Shown here piece by piece: positions 36,901 through 47,390 of a DNA stretch of 64,000 nucleotides. Within the stretch, counting starts at the first letter, position 1. The number at the start of each line of letters is the position of its first letter. The stretch is from NCBI GenBank assembly GCA_934045905.1, contig OW203768.1, forward strand, positions 32,145,060 through 32,209,059. Reading direction: 5' to 3'. The stretch comes from Leuctra nigra. Lineage: Eukaryota; Arthropoda; Insecta; Plecoptera; Leuctridae. The translations under genes and the position numbers were made by a program. The notes beneath the pieces were generated by a model, which was not told the origin of the DNA, searched no databases, and worked only from the letters and a program-made list of their open reading frames with translations.

Positions 36901-37338
36901 CCTTTTAATACACTATATTTTTGGTTGGGTGGCCTATAACCTACTCCGATAGCGATCTTCTTCCGCTTAAGATGAAGTTCTAGCCAGATCTGTTCCATTG
37001 ATTGTTCCGCAGGCAAGATTGGAATGAGTTTATGTCGAATGTTCTCCTTGATGTAAAAGCATACCCCGCCGCCTCTCTTTGCGATCAGGCCTTCATTTTG
37101 CCGATCTAGCCGATGTAAAGTATATCCAGGGATGCAGATACCAGTCGATGGCGTTTTCCGGTGCAAGCCAGGTCTCAGTGACACCCACAACATCGAAATT
37201 ATTATCAAGAATAATATCTTTGAATGCATCAAAGTCTTGGGAGAGAGATCGCGCGTTGATGCCTGCAATGCTCACTGTCCTTCCCGCAGGACGATCAGGG
37301 CAGACAGTCGTGGTACTGCTCTGAGAGTCACCCGCCAT
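33921..37338 (-). pseudogene. LINE ORF2: endonuclease plus reverse transcriptase, disrupted
   Basis: Starts ATG at 37338 (MAGDSQSSTTT...). The AP-endonuclease domain shows VVGVTETW, a glycine-rich RGGGVCFYI block, FVGDTNIN and SITDHRM. Reading must shift frame near 37127-37133, after ...IDWYLHP, to continue as GYTLHRLD. The RT domain has LLDFSKAFDTINHEFLL, MGVPQGSILGP and the catalytic YADD (TYADDTQLCYSF). The thumb/C-terminal region is split after YELEKI by the hAT MITE at 34302-34776. The frame resumes at QNSCARF and ends at the stop at 33921 (...KTLALQKS). Without the insert and one 8-bp duplication, and with the frameshift bridged, the length is about 980 codons, normal for the clade. Not functional as it stands. 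Confidence 0.9.
34302..34776. mobile_element. hAT MITE, 475 bp, with TTGACCGGTCAA arrays, inserted in LINE ORF2
   Basis: Ends TAGGGATGG and CATCCCTA. Flanking 8-mers are ATCTTCTG (34294-34301) and ATCTTCTC (34777-34784), a 7/8 duplication of LINE coding sequence. Both ends are arrays of TTGACCGGTCAA and TTGACGTCAA. The LINE reading frame is continuous across the site once insert and duplication are discounted, so this insertion is younger than the LINE. Confidence 0.9.
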
Positions 37339-37353
37339 GTTGCAGTCTTGGCG

Positions 37354-39093
37354 TCACAAGTTGAGTATTTGACCTGGCTTGGATGTCCTGGTAGACCTAC
37401 GCAGAACTTTGGACGGGAGAGTCTGTACAGAAGCTGCGACATTATCCTCATATACAGCTGGCGCCGCGAGATGATCTTCTTCCACAGCTGGCGCAGCGAG
37501 ATGATCTTCTTCCACAGCTGGCGCAGCGAGATGATCTTCTTCCACAGCTGGCGCAGCGAGATGATCTTCTTCCACAGCTGGTGCAGCGAGATGATCTTGT
37601 TCCACAGCTGGCGCAGCGAGATGATCTTGTTCCACAGCTGGTGCAGCGAGATGATCTTCTTCCACAGATGGCGCAGCGAGATGATCTTCTTCCACAAATG
37701 GCGCAGCGAGATGATCTTCTTCCACAGCTGGTGCAGCGAGATGATCTTCTTCCACAGCTGGCGCAGCGAGATGATCTTCTTCCACAGCTGGCGCAGCGAG
37801 ATGATCTTGTTCCACAGCTGGCGCATCGAGATGGAACAGCGATGGAACAGCGTTATGGAACCTGTCTGTTTTCGCTGGTATTGTGACTGATGTTGTATCG
37901 CTGTGACGGGTGCTCGTAGCTCGCCATCGTGTCCTTCTGCTCGATGACAGTTGGCAAGCACGTGGCGGCCGCGTGGTAGCTGGACAGTCAGCTGCTCGGA
38001 CCTCTGCAGGGCTGCTGGAGGCGTGGCGGGTGGGCTCGGCGGCGTCCTCGGCATGCCCGGCGGTCGGCCGGCGAGCTGGTGCTTGAGGGCGGGGTGGAGC
38101 GGGGGGAGAAGCAAGGGGCTCGATGATGCTGGCTATGGCGTTTAGGAGGGTGGCTCTTCCTTCACGGTTGAGGTGCAGTCCATAAGGGGTGAAATGACGT
38201 CTTTGAAAAACGGACATGTCGAGAATCGAAACATTGCCATAGAATTCGGCGAGTTTTGCTAATTGATCATTTGTCGTCCTGATTAATTTATTAACTATTG
38301 AATGGTGTTTATTGAATCTAAGAGGTATTGTCGCTACTGTAATGTTGGTGTGAGGAAGTATAGATAGTATTGTTGCTACATGATGTACTATTGTTTTCGT
38401 TGTATTTATGTCTGACCCCTTGGTAATTGCATCGCTGCCTGCCATTATGATGATATGATCTTGGTCTCCAAAGTCAGATGTCAGGGACGAAATGTCGGCG
38501 CACACTGTTGACACCTCAACGCCTGTTTTTACATACACATTGACATCTGTGCTCTGACCGAGATGGTTGGTCAGAGCAGCTCCGAGTCCGCGGCCGTGGC
38601 TGCATGCAAACACGGACACTCGCTTCTTCTGTGCGAGAGAGCACTCAGGAGTAGATGATGGAATATTATAAAGTTGGAAGAGGTCGAGAGCTTGAACGGG
38701 ACTGCGATTAAGGAGGTAGATATTGTCTAGAGTCAGTTGCGATATGGTTTCTGTTTGCTGATGAATTATACGGTTTTGAATTTCTATTTGCTGTTTCATT
38801 TCGAGTGACCTAGTGGCAAGTTCGTCCATCAACTGTTCGGTGGTATTGAACATAGGTGGCGTTTGTGTGGACGCTGACGTCGTCGTGCTACTCACCGGCG
38901 TCGGGGAAGGTGTTGTTGCCGACGCCGAGATGAAACTAGCTACCCGCAACTCTGGATGAGCTCGCATGATGTGCAGCTTCAATCCTCTCGGCTTGACGAC
39001 GCGGTCACAATGCTCGCACGTGACTGTCATGATGTTAAACACGTGTGCGGAGCTGGACGTCTTGGACTCGAGGGTGGCAGTAGCACGGCTCAT
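37354..39093 (-). CDS. LINE ORF1: C2H2 finger, coiled coil, SGNH esterase, minisatellite tail
   Basis: The open frame extends to 39201 on the 5' side, but the first ATG is at 39093 (MSRATATLESK), giving 579 aa. Upstream in-frame proline codons come from a poly-G/C tract and are likely UTR. From the ATG, a C2H2 finger (C26, C29, H41, H46; VTCEHCDRVVKPRGLKLHIM) is followed by a Ser/Thr-rich linker. A coiled coil lies at residues ~85-130. The SGNH hydrolase-like domain (~160-325) has block I ACSHGRGLG (Ser165), a GSD block near 219 where GxND is usual, and YGLHLNREG with His307. Esterase domains of this type are a hallmark of CR1-clade ORF1. About 13 tandem 10-residue DHLAAPAVEE repeats then lead to a basic C terminus. 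ORF1 is intact; loss of the canonical Asn in the GxND block is odd. Confidence 0.85.
   Translation of the reverse strand: MSRATATLESKTSSSAHVFNIMTVTCEHCDRVVKPRGLKLHIMRAHPELRVASFISASATTPSPTPVSSTTTSASTQTPPMFNTTEQLMDELATRSLEMKQQIEIQNRIIHQQTETISQLTLDNIYLLNRSPVQALDLFQLYNIPSSTPECSLAQKKRVSVFACSHGRGLGAALTNHLGQSTDVNVYVKTGVEVSTVCADISSLTSDFGDQDHIIIMAGSDAITKGSDINTTKTIVHHVATILSILPHTNITVATIPLRFNKHHSIVNKLIRTTNDQLAKLAEFYGNVSILDMSVFQRRHFTPYGLHLNREGRATLLNAIASIIEPLASPPAPPRPQAPARRPTAGHAEDAAEPTRHASSSPAEVRAADCPATTRPPRACQLSSSRRTRWRATSTRHSDTTSVTIPAKTDRFHNAVPSLFHLDAPAVEQDHLAAPAVEEDHLAAPAVEEDHLAAPAVEEDHLAAPFVEEDHLAAPSVEEDHLAAPAVEQDHLAAPAVEQDHLAAPAVEEDHLAAPAVEEDHLAAPAVEEDHLAAPAVEEDHLAAPAVYEDNVAASVQTLPSKVLRRSTRTSKPGQILNL
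37457..37836. repeat. 30-bp minisatellite inside LINE ORF1 (~12.7 copies)
   Basis: Unit ATGATCTTCTTCCACAGCTG followed by GCGCAGCGAG, 30 bp, with point variants (CTTGTT for CTTCTT, GGTGCA for GGCGCA). The period is a multiple of three, so the minus-strand ORF1 stays open (DHLAAPAVEE units). It also keeps several other frames on both strands open as by-products. Confidence 0.95.
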
Positions 39094-39120
39094 TAGCAGA
39101 GACACTAGGGGCTGCGTTGA

Positions 39121-39136
39121 GGGGGGGGGGGGGGGG
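39121..39136. repeat. Poly-G tract (16)
   Basis: Uninterrupted G run on plus just 5' of the LINE ORF1 ATG. It encodes proline codons in the upstream open frame. Length uncertain. Confidence 0.9.
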
Positions 39137-39586
39137 TTTGGCACTGGCAGGTCACAGATTTTACACACTAACACACGGAAAATAACACGCGTGGTGCAAA
39201 ATTAAACAGAGAATTACTTATAAGTACTGTACGATTAACACTTTTACAATTTTTCTTAGTCAAAATTAAGGTATTTTTCTTTAGCTAAATGGTGACCTAA
39301 TTTTTTTGTACTAAACACGAAATAAAACTGAGACTTTTGATTAAATTTAAGGAGCGACTCTTACACACGTCTTCCCCCTTACAAGCAGAATGCGCGCTTT
39401 ACCATAAACCAATTCAGATTCTATTCCCCTGATCTAGTGGTAGAGATAGTAAGTCAATTTCAAACACTAGGGAAACTATTTTCCAGGTCGATTTCCATAC
39501 GGATTCGAGTCAATGTGAGGTCAGTCAAACCGAACAAAAGAATATACTGAAGTGGCAGCTTGAATGCTATTTTGTTCAGTCTGATG

Positions 39587-40371
39587 CAGGGACTGGAACA
39601 CAAATGAATCAGTTCCGGTATCGGTTCCAAGTTTTTAAAAATATTGATTCCGATTCCATAAGGGTTCCATAAGGGTTCCAATCGGTTCCATCAAAATCAT
39701 ACAATAATAAATATCGCGACCCTGCTTCCAACTATTGTCGGGTCAGGGGGTGGGATGATCCCACCAATGTTCTAGGGCACTTGTGATCTTAGAGCCGACT
39801 TGCCAAGTCCGACACTCCACACTTCTTCAATCTCTTCTTCCACTTCTTCAGGCTCCTCTCTTTCCACCAGCTCCCTCCATCTCTCTCTGTCTTCCCACCA
39901 CTTCTCTGTTGTAATTACTCCCCAACACTCTCCTCTTTCTTCTGCAGCTGCCTCTATTCCGTTGATCCATTTGGTTCTAGGTCTTCCTGCCTTTCTTCTG
40001 ACACCCATGGCTGCACGCTCTGCCTCTCTACATGGTATCCTCTCTTTTCCCATCCTCTTCATATGTCCGTACCATCTTAGCCTCTCTTTTATTAATTCAA
40101 ATTATTTTTTACAAATTGAGTTTTGGCAACTTACATGCACAGAAATGTCTAACATTAATTTGACTCAGTGATCATTTATTTGAAGAACTGTAAATCGTAG
40201 GTAAATAAGTACAATTTGAAAGGCAATGAAGTAAAAATTCAATTCAATTAATTATTTAAAGAACCCTTACTGAACAGTTATGAAAACCAAATAATTAATA
40301 AAATAAATAACGATTCCGGTTTCGGTTCCTATAAAAATACCGGTTCGTTCCGGTTCCGGTTCCAGTCCCTG
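39587..40371. mobile_element. hAT MITE, 785 bp, with CGGTTCC arrays
   Basis: Ends CAGGGACTGGAACA and GTTCCAGTCCCTG. Flanking 8-mers GTCTGATG (39579-39586) and GTCTGACG (40372-40379) agree at 7 of 8. Subterminal arrays of CGGTTCC/GGGTTCC occur at both ends. It has been entered by a LINE fragment (39770-40085). Confidence 0.85.
39770..40085 (-). pseudogene. LINE ORF2 C-terminal fragment
   Basis: The minus-strand frame contains KRMGKERIPCREAERAAMG and RRKAGRPRTKWINGIE, followed by EKWWEDRERWRELV. This is the common C-terminal tail of RTE/L1-like reverse transcriptase polyproteins (GRPRxRWxDxV...DRxxWR). It is truncated at the 5' end and lies within the 39587-40371 MITE, so it is a later insertion. 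Confidence 0.75.
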
Positions 40372-40551
40372 GTCTGACGTCACTCTGTCATCACGCTCGA
40401 ATGTCCGAGCGCTCAAACGATCATGAAAATATGGGTCCAATGAAATACCCTGTCATTGGCAACATTACAGGTTGGCAAAGGGGATAAACTGAACTTCAAA
40501 CAATAGCTGAACACTGGGCGAGGGGTAATGGAAAGCGCACCAGCTTAAGCA

Positions 40552-40740
40552 TTGCACTTGCCTTCAGCTCGATCGTCGGATGAGAGAACGGTGCAGATGG
40601 AAGCTCTGCGAGAAGCGGCGATGCTGGCCGTCCCCAGACTACTTCGCGGCATGAGACCTAACATGACGCTTCCTGAAACCAAACAGATGTGTCATCAATA
40701 TGTGTCGGGGAAGGGAGAATGTACCTTGGAGAGAAGCTGA
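40552..40740 (+). other. Unassigned coding-like segment
   Basis: An open frame beginning MHLPSARSSDERTVQMEALR and running to 40740 has balanced amino-acid composition and higher GC than its surroundings. After 40700 a +1 frame continues coding-like (YLGEKLIEQILEEEESRKK) to about 40810. I recognise no family. It lies between the divergent CCDC113 and CATIP genes and might be a transposon or retrogene fragment rather than a gene. Confidence 0.3.
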
Positions 40741-40819
40741 TTGAGCAGATATTAGAGGAAGAAGAAAGCAGAAAGAAAGAAAGAAACATTGTGGATCTTA
40801 GGAGGGGTTGGTAGCTGAT

Positions 40820-41690
40820 GTGGAATGTAGAGAAGAAAAGTGGTGGAGGAACATTCTTGTGGAAAAGAGGAATGAAGAAGAGGATAACAGGGAGCACTAG
40901 AACATAAGTCGTACCGTGAACGTACTACACAGACGACACCGATTTTGCAATGAATCTGAGAACATTGTTTCAAGTGTAATTCCTATTGCATTTAGATTTC
41001 TATTGCTCAGTATATTTTGTTTAACATCATTCGTAGAGAGCGTACTAATTTAAATGTATTATATTTTTAACTTTTTATGAATAGAACCCACTGATCTCCA
41101 TGTACTTCCACTTCGTTGCGTGGATTGCGAATTGAATCCCTTTAGCAATAGTCCCAGTGAAGCCGAATATACATTAGAAAAAAATTCCTAAAATGTTCCT
41201 TTTCAAGGTCATCAATTTATAACAGGCTTTTACACGATCTGAATCATTTCTAAAATCACTTTGAATCAACTGAATTATTACATTAGTCATTACTCATTAG
41301 TTAACTAGTCAATTAACATGTTTTAGTTACATTAATTATAATTCGTTACAAATCCACAAAGTTATTATGGCGGCGACTTAAAACATGTTGACTTCACTCG
41401 CATAGCAATGATTTGCAATCCACGTGTTATTTATCAGTGAGAGAACCTTGCCACGCTGTCACTGAAATAAATATAAGCCAGTTGGATCATTTAAAAGTAC
41501 TTGCTTTCATACTTGTTTTGCTCTACAAGGAAAAGTTTTTTGAGTTAATCATACGATCATACTTTGCAGAAGTATCATCTGCATAACCTTTGAACTTAGC
41601 TCTATCATCTACAAACAAATCTTTGTAACACTCTATTTTGTTACATCTACGTAATACGTTTTGGATTTTTTAACTTCAAACGCCTGAATC
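40820..41690. other. Intergenic, upstream of CATIP
   Basis: AT-rich. A TATA-like AAATATAAG lies at about 41467, some 220 bases before the CATIP ATG. The missing 5' exon of the divergent CCDC113 gene may lie here or further left, but no convincing start-plus-donor was identified. Confidence 0.35.
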
Positions 41691-44600
41691 ATGGAGGTGT
41701 TGCAAATGCCAGAAGTCGATTCGGACGGAATCGTCCCCACAGCATATGCCAAAGTGGCCACTCACTTTCTCGTTAACCAAGCATCGGTGCTCGAGAAATT
41801 TCACATTGGTAATAATGATTGATTATTGCTTGGCTATGAAGCAGCATTTTGTATTCCCTCATTGGAAGTTTTGTTGGAGCTAGAAATATTGTAGGTTTGT
41901 TTGCTTACGCTGTCAAAACCTGCCAAAATTTCCACAAAAGTTCTATCATCCGGATGATGATTAGAAAGTAGCAGCTTGTGGCAGCGAAAATGAACCAACC
42001 TACAGATTACAATTGGAAGGTAGGTACCTACGTAAGACATTTCCGTCAACACTGAAATATTTTTTTTTCGTAATAAAATTGGATAGGAGGACCAGTGATA
42101 ATTTAAAGAACAAATGTGTTATTTTAGCTACACAATGTTTGGAATGTCTGATGGGCAATTTCAACAAAATCAAAAATTTGAAGAAATCCTTGGTATAGGT
42201 AGTAGGTACCTACTTTCAAATAGGTAGGTAGGTACCTATCAGATCATGTTATCATCAGTGAAATGATTTCAGAATGGGTTAGTACACAATGGGTACAGGT
42301 ATTTTATTTTACAATGATTTTAACAGCTTGGTATGAATGCTCTCATAGCTATTAGGTATGGAGCTATTGGGGCCCGACCTCTATTATCAATGATTGATAG
42401 AAATAATTAGTGCTCTAAAATAACGTCCAGGGCCTACAAGGGTCTGCCGTGCCAAGAGTGTTGATCCGTGTCCCAGGTTACGAGCTGAAGGACAAGGTCG
42501 TGTTCCGCGAGGAGCTTCAAGTCTGTCTGGAGGGCAGCGAGGCGGAGACCGGCAGGGTCAAGATAAACATCAGCCGCACGGGGTTGCACGACGAGTTCTA
42601 CTTGGTCCGAGCGTCTGCAAACGCCACCCTTGACGGATCTCTGTGCAAGGCGAAGACCGTCAGCATCGTCGACAGAGACTTCCGCACGATTCAGGAGCTA
42701 CGAACGGAGTGCGTCAGAGACTATACTGTACCGTAGTGATCTTTACCGTAGATGTTATCATTATCTGTCGATTTAAAAGCACTAATATTGCCTCCAGTCA
42801 GATGAAATAACAACATACGAGAAGAAGAGAATCTACAGAAATGGGCTTCATTTGGGCTCATTGTTACAGGTTTAAAGTTGTCAATAATACACTTTGAAGT
42901 AAGGTAAACTGGGTAAACTGCAATGGTTGAGCTGCTTATAAGAGGACAGTAGTAGATCTTCAGTAGTAAAACTTTTCCGAAAAGTTGTTTTGTAAATTCT
43001 ATTCCCCTTTTCCCAAGATACCAAACCGATAGTATGTGGGTGGTTTGAGTAAAATGAATTTATGGCTAAATTAAACTGCAAATATCGATTTTGCATTATT
43101 AATTAACCATCCTAGAATTCTCCTAAATTGACTGAGGAAAGCAATAGATAAAAACTGGGTCCAATAATAGGCAAGGAATTTTTGTAATTTCAGCTAATGA
43201 TAGTGGAGCATTACGGTGACGAGTTCATCAACTAACCATCAGGTGACTGAACACAATAGGTCAAGTGAGACTTTACTAGGTAATTTGACTTTTATCTATC
43301 AAATAAATCAGTTCGCCTCCACTAGTCTGGATAAAGAATCCAATAAACAGCCCAAAAGACGAAAGAGACTTCTCACAATCTCATCTGCCTTTCAGATTAA
43401 GTTCGACTTTGCAACAATTAGAAAGTATCTAATAGCGATGGCTTCTCTGAAGGTTTGGAGGCAAATCGGAGAGCGGCTTCGTCGTGCCGGCCGACCAGAG
43501 CATGTTCATATCCCTGGAGAAAGCCGGCTACCGTCGCACGGTGACGGACAAGAACACCGATCCCGCGAGGACCGTCGACATGATCCCTCACAAGTACACC
43601 AAGGTAGCGTTCATCAAACAATCCACTTCGTATCACGGTCGAGGGGAATATAATCAATATAAATGAGCCCAGTTCTTGGGGTATATTTACGATACCTTTT
43701 ATGTAGTCAAAGGTCCAACTGAAAACTATAATTTCTAGCACCTGATTGGAGAGGGAGCCAACTTACTGCTACTTCGCTATCTGGCTTTGACTCAGTACGA
43801 AGGAACATTCGACGCGGTTACAATGCTGATGGGTGGAAAACTCTGCGTCACCACATACGTATGTAATGAGTCTAATGACTAGTGACCCGCTTATACATTT
43901 TGTAAGTCAATTTTATTATCCTTCTTGTAAAATCCCCACCCCCCCCCTCCAATCAAACTTGGACGCCGATCCTGCTTCTTGCTATCTACGAAAATTCATG
44001 CGTGCACGATCTACTTTTGTTTTATATCAGCAATGCAAAATAATTGGATTTTCAACCTGAGGATGGACATTTTGTTGTCACGTTGGTCAGATTTATAACA
44101 TTATGGAGGTAGGTAAATCGATGTATTTTTGTAATATGAGCGATTCCTCTTCGTACTACAGATATCTCCGGGGTCTGTACAATTTCCCAGGAAGATACCC
44201 ATTAACTATAAAATATCGTCATAAAAGCAGAGAATCACAGCTATTCTGCGTGCCATCAAAATGGATCACAACGAGATGACATCACAAGCAAACTATGAAT
44301 AAATCAAAAACAATGTTACAGAACTGCTCTGCTCCAAAAGATGTTGTGATGAATGGCCAGGGATTGCAAGTCATGGACGTTAAACGCAACATCCACATTT
44401 GTAGCGACGTAGAGGAGCAGATGACGACTATGCTCGCAAAAACAGGTACTACCTATAACTTAAAAAACATAGCGAAGGTAACGTTATACGAGCGGTTCTT
44501 TGAAGTGATTTATTTTTTTAGTTTCAAATTGTCTAAAATGCAACAAAATTTTACATATTTTGAGCACTTGCTGTGCATTTAAGCTCACTAAACTAAATAA

Positions 44601-46728
44601 TGTCAGATAAAAGTAAATTATGACCACTGGTACGACCTCGAAGTGTTAATACGATTATGTCAAATTCGGCTTCAAGGTACCGAGTACATCAGTCGTTGGG
44701 TTTGTGTCAAATTAATGAGTGATCCTTTGCGGGCCTAACGGTCGACCACACAGTCCAATGGCTTGAGAAATGTATCACTAATGCAGTGACGACTCTTAGG
44801 TCAACAGTTGGAGCACTGTTGGGAGAACTGGCCGTACGCACTGCGTATCCGATCGGGCCAAGCCGCCGAGCGTCACATCAAAGACAACTTGGTCAACTTC
44901 ACGCTCCATCTGTGCTGGGACGAGGACATGGTTTTGGTCTCAAAGTACCACGACAAACTGGTGAATACTCTCACACACTTCGTCATTTTCAAGTCGAATC
45001 CCATCACCTAACCTTCAGATGGGGAGAAAACGGGGTCTATTCTAGAACGTTTTCCCAATTCCATTCTAATGGAATCCTGTCCCGGCCATAAGGATTAACA
45101 TTGCATGGAATCGAATTCTAGTGGAATTGGGAATTTTAAAGTTTTAGAATAGGGCCCTAGGACCCTTACCTAATATCGCTATATTTCAGTAGCACGATTT
45201 CTGTAGCACGATCGGCTAGTTGCCATGCAGGCGCGGTTCTAGGGGGTGGCTGGGTGGGCCGTGGCCCACCCAGAATTTTCTCTTCCTGCTTATAATTAGT
45301 ATCATTCTGTATTAAAAAGTCAATTTACAACAAAATTAAATATTTAAATATGGCTAAAATCTACAAATTATATTTTTAAGTGCAACCAAAGTTGGGTATT
45401 TTCCTCCCTAAGCTAGATTAGGTGGCTGTTTTATATTTAATGTGATGGTGTCTCTAAATTTAGTTTCAAATTCAGGGAAATTTTTTCCGAAAACGCTCAA
45501 AAACGCTTCTAGGATCATCAATTTTCAAAAAATCCCTGCGGAGCGGTTGGGGGGTCTTGCCCCCCAAACCCCCCGCGGGTCGTGTTTTTCACAAAATTTC
45601 GTCTGCCCATCCACATTTTTGGTCCTAGAACCGCGCCTGTTGCCATGGCGACAATGTTAATTCTTATGGCTAAAACTTTTAAAACAAAAGTTGTGCTACA
45701 GTAACACGGTGCTACTGAAATATGGCGATATTAGGTAAGGGTCCAGGAGACCTATTTTCGAGATCATAACTCCACACGGATTTGAGTCAATGTGACATCA
45801 GACCTACAAAGTAATATACTGATGTGCCACTTGAATGCTAGTAGCTACTACGTCACTTTGACTTCATACTCGATTATATGAGCACTCGAATGATCTCGAA
45901 TATAGTAGATAAGATTAGATTAGATTATTGGGGTTTAACGGCGCGTCAACGACGAGGTTATATTGCGCACATTAATTTTTGCATTTAACTTTGTTGATAT
46001 AAGTGGTGGACATGGGGAGGGGTCGACCCAACGGGCCCGATCCGGGGGAGTCCAACACTGGTGGGGAGGCCAGGCCGGAATGGGGACGGACCGGGGGGTG
46101 TGAGGATTCGGGCCGGCGGAACCCGATTTCAGGGGGATCACCATCTCGAGGGAGAAGGCCGGCCCGAGGGGAGGGGAGGGGACCGCAAATTCAAGGGAGG
46201 ACATGGTTAGGCCGACCCTGGCTGCTCCTTGTCTGGACCTTCGAATATAGTAGTCCAGAGCGTGACGACAATGTGGAAAATTGTATGAATATAGTCGACT
46301 GTGGCATTGTTAAATTCAGCTTTTTAAACAGTGGAACAATGGGTAGAGGGAGTAAAATAGTGTCCACAAACATGAAGACTACAGCCACCACTTTGTTCCA
46401 GGTTCGAGAGAAGGCATCATACACGTCCTACATGCTGGATCACCCGGAACTCCGCGACCTGATATCCGACTACGTGCAGGCATTCCTGTTGCAAGAACCC
46501 GAACTAGTGATCCCCTTCTCCGTCAACTACTTCACGGCGTTCCAATGCCACGAGGAAATGGAGGAGAGTGACGAGTCCTTGATGTCCACGAGCTTGGTGG
46601 ACAACATGTCCAACGAGGACTTTGAACATCGGGACGAACCGTTCGAGCTTAAGGAGTTCGCAGGAGATTCAGAGCACACGGAAGAGTCAAAAGAACAATC
46701 TGGGCAGGAATTGCCAGAGGCAAGCTGA
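41691..46728 (+). CDS. CATIP: CATIP, ciliogenesis-associated TTC17-interacting protein
   Basis: Seven exons join in phase: 41691-41808, 42441-42732, 43453-43603, 43739-43858, 44322-44445, 44800-44960, 46402-46728 (TGA). They total 1293 bases, 430 aa (human about 387), with GT-AG introns. Diagnostic segments in order are FYLVRASANATLDGSLCKAK (CATIP N-domain), GEGANLLLLRYLAL (matches EAANLLLLR), LCWDEDMVLVSKYHDKL (matches VWEEDMELYSKFLD) and YMLDHPELRDLISDYVQAFL (RIIa-like dimerisation helix region). An acidic, low-complexity C terminus (EEMEESDESLMSTS...) is added relative to vertebrates. CATIP binds TTC17 and supports actin-dependent ciliogenesis and sperm flagella. It is divergent from CCDC113. 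The exon 2 acceptor (CTACAAG|GG) lacks a good pyrimidine tract and was chosen because it keeps phase. AATAAA occurs at 47007. Confidence 0.9.
43993..44301. mobile_element. MITE family A, copy 2, abutting CATIP exon 5
   Basis: Similar along its length to 2925-3224 in the same orientation (GATTCCTCTTCGTACTA, AGATATCTCCGG, ATCACAGCTATTCTGCG shared). Ends AATTCATGCGTGCACGAT and CAAACTATGAATA. It lies in CATIP intron 4 and stops only about 20 bases before the exon 5 start at 44322. The branch point and pyrimidine tract for that exon therefore fall in or beside transposon sequence. Confidence 0.8.
45035..45157. mobile_element. Short hairpin MITE in CATIP intron 6
   Basis: Imperfect inverted halves: CTATTCTAGAACGTTTTCCC and GGGAATTTTAAAGTTTTAGA. 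The loop CCATAAGGATTAACATTG also forms the loop of the hairpin at 59761-59854, so both belong to one family. Confidence 0.6.
45160..45744. mobile_element. TIR element in CATIP intron 6, split by a hAT MITE
   Basis: Inverted ends GGACCCTTACCTAATATCGC (left) and GCGATATTAGGTAAGGGTCC (right), followed inward by TATTTCAGTAGCAC and its inverse. Non-coding. It is interrupted at 45228-45639. Confidence 0.8.
45228..45639. mobile_element. hAT MITE, 412 bp, nested
   Basis: Perfect 8-bp duplication TTGCCATG (45220-45227, 45640-45647). Ends CAGGCGCGGTTCTAGG and CCTAGAACCGCGCCTG are perfect inverted repeats. Non-coding. Confidence 0.9.
45903..46230 (+). mobile_element. GC-rich SINE/LINE-tail-like block
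   Basis: Begins TTAGATTAGATTATTGGGGT then TTAACGGCGCGTCAACGACG, a motif like the tails of insect non-LTR/SINE repeats. It is followed by about 230 strongly GC-rich bases, abruptly unlike the AT-rich intron 6 of CATIP. An open frame runs through into CATIP exon 7 but shows no protein character upstream of the acceptor at 46401. Confidence 0.45.
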
Positions 46729-47006
46729 TTCATTGTGTCTTTTTTATGAGCCAACACATGCATTTTTACAAATATATTCCCTATCAATTATACACTTGGA
46801 TGTGATGTTCTTATTTCATTGGTGATTTTTACCTCATCCAATGTGCATTTCAAATTAACCTCGCAAAATTGAGTTTTAAAAAGTGGCTGTAAATAGAAAA
46901 TTAAATCAAATAATTAGTTTGAGGTTAAAAATTAAATAGGAAATTTGTATAAATTAGGTACTTTACCTTTGACAATGGTTAGTCTATCTAGCCATAAATA
47001 ATGTAT

Positions 47007-47012
47007 AATAAA
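47007..47012 (+). terminator. Possible CATIP poly(A) signal
   Basis: AATAAA about 280 bases after the CATIP stop. No closer canonical hexamer was seen. Confidence 0.35.
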
Positions 47013-47390
47013 TTATTATAGTACCAAATAGTTAGTTATTATAATAAATCTGATCATAATTGTTAATTATAGCAATTATTACAATGATTGACTGAATGTT
47101 TGAAATATTCGTTTCTATGGAAATAAACAACCTGACAGGTTTATTTGATCAATAATAAATTCAAACCTGTGATTCTAATGTTGAAGCACTGCCAACAAAT
47201 CTAGGTAACAAAACTACTCAGAATTACAATTCCCTGCACTTTTAGTAAACATTCGATTGAACTGAGTAAATTGAAGATTCCCGTCCGATGCAATCTTACC
47301 GATGCTGTTCCAAGCTGCGGGTGGTTGGTAAAGATTACCGAACGTCCACGGGCGTTGGACATCAAATAATACAACCGATAAGTGAACATT

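Larger units (their letters stand above)
33556..39204 (-). mobile_element. CR1/L2-type non-LTR retrotransposon (LINE), near full length
   Basis: Minus-strand order 5' to 3': 5' UTR (start not resolved, beyond about 39200), ORF1 39093-37354, 16-bp gap, ORF2 37338-33921, AT-rich 3' UTR. It ends in TTTGAATTTGAAATTTG-like repeats at about 33556-33580, the short tandem 3' tail typical of CR1/L2-clade LINEs. ORF2 carries one frameshift (near 37130) and is interrupted by a hAT MITE (34302-34776). The tail stops about 65 bases from the first visible CCDC113 exon, so it lies in that gene's 5' intron or upstream region. Confidence 0.9.

Noticed and set aside
37132..37890. Long plus-strand frame (252 aa) and other overlapping frames across 37.1-38.1 kb
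   Set aside because: They are by-products of the 30-bp minisatellite keeping all frames open. The minus-strand LINE ORF1/ORF2 explains the region.
41287..41310. ATGA|GTAATG on the minus strand as the missing CCDC113 start exon
   Set aside because: Phase would fit, but such a short pattern is expected by chance in AT-rich DNA and the donor is weak.
43216..43653. 145-aa plus-strand frame overlapping CATIP exon 3
   Set aside because: Different frame from the phase-consistent exon. The upstream part is AT-rich intron.
46003..46401. Upstream extension of the CATIP last exon (open frame from 46003)
   Set aside because: The acceptor at 46400-46401 gives the phase required by the preceding exon. 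The upstream part is a GC-rich repeat with no similarity to CATIP.
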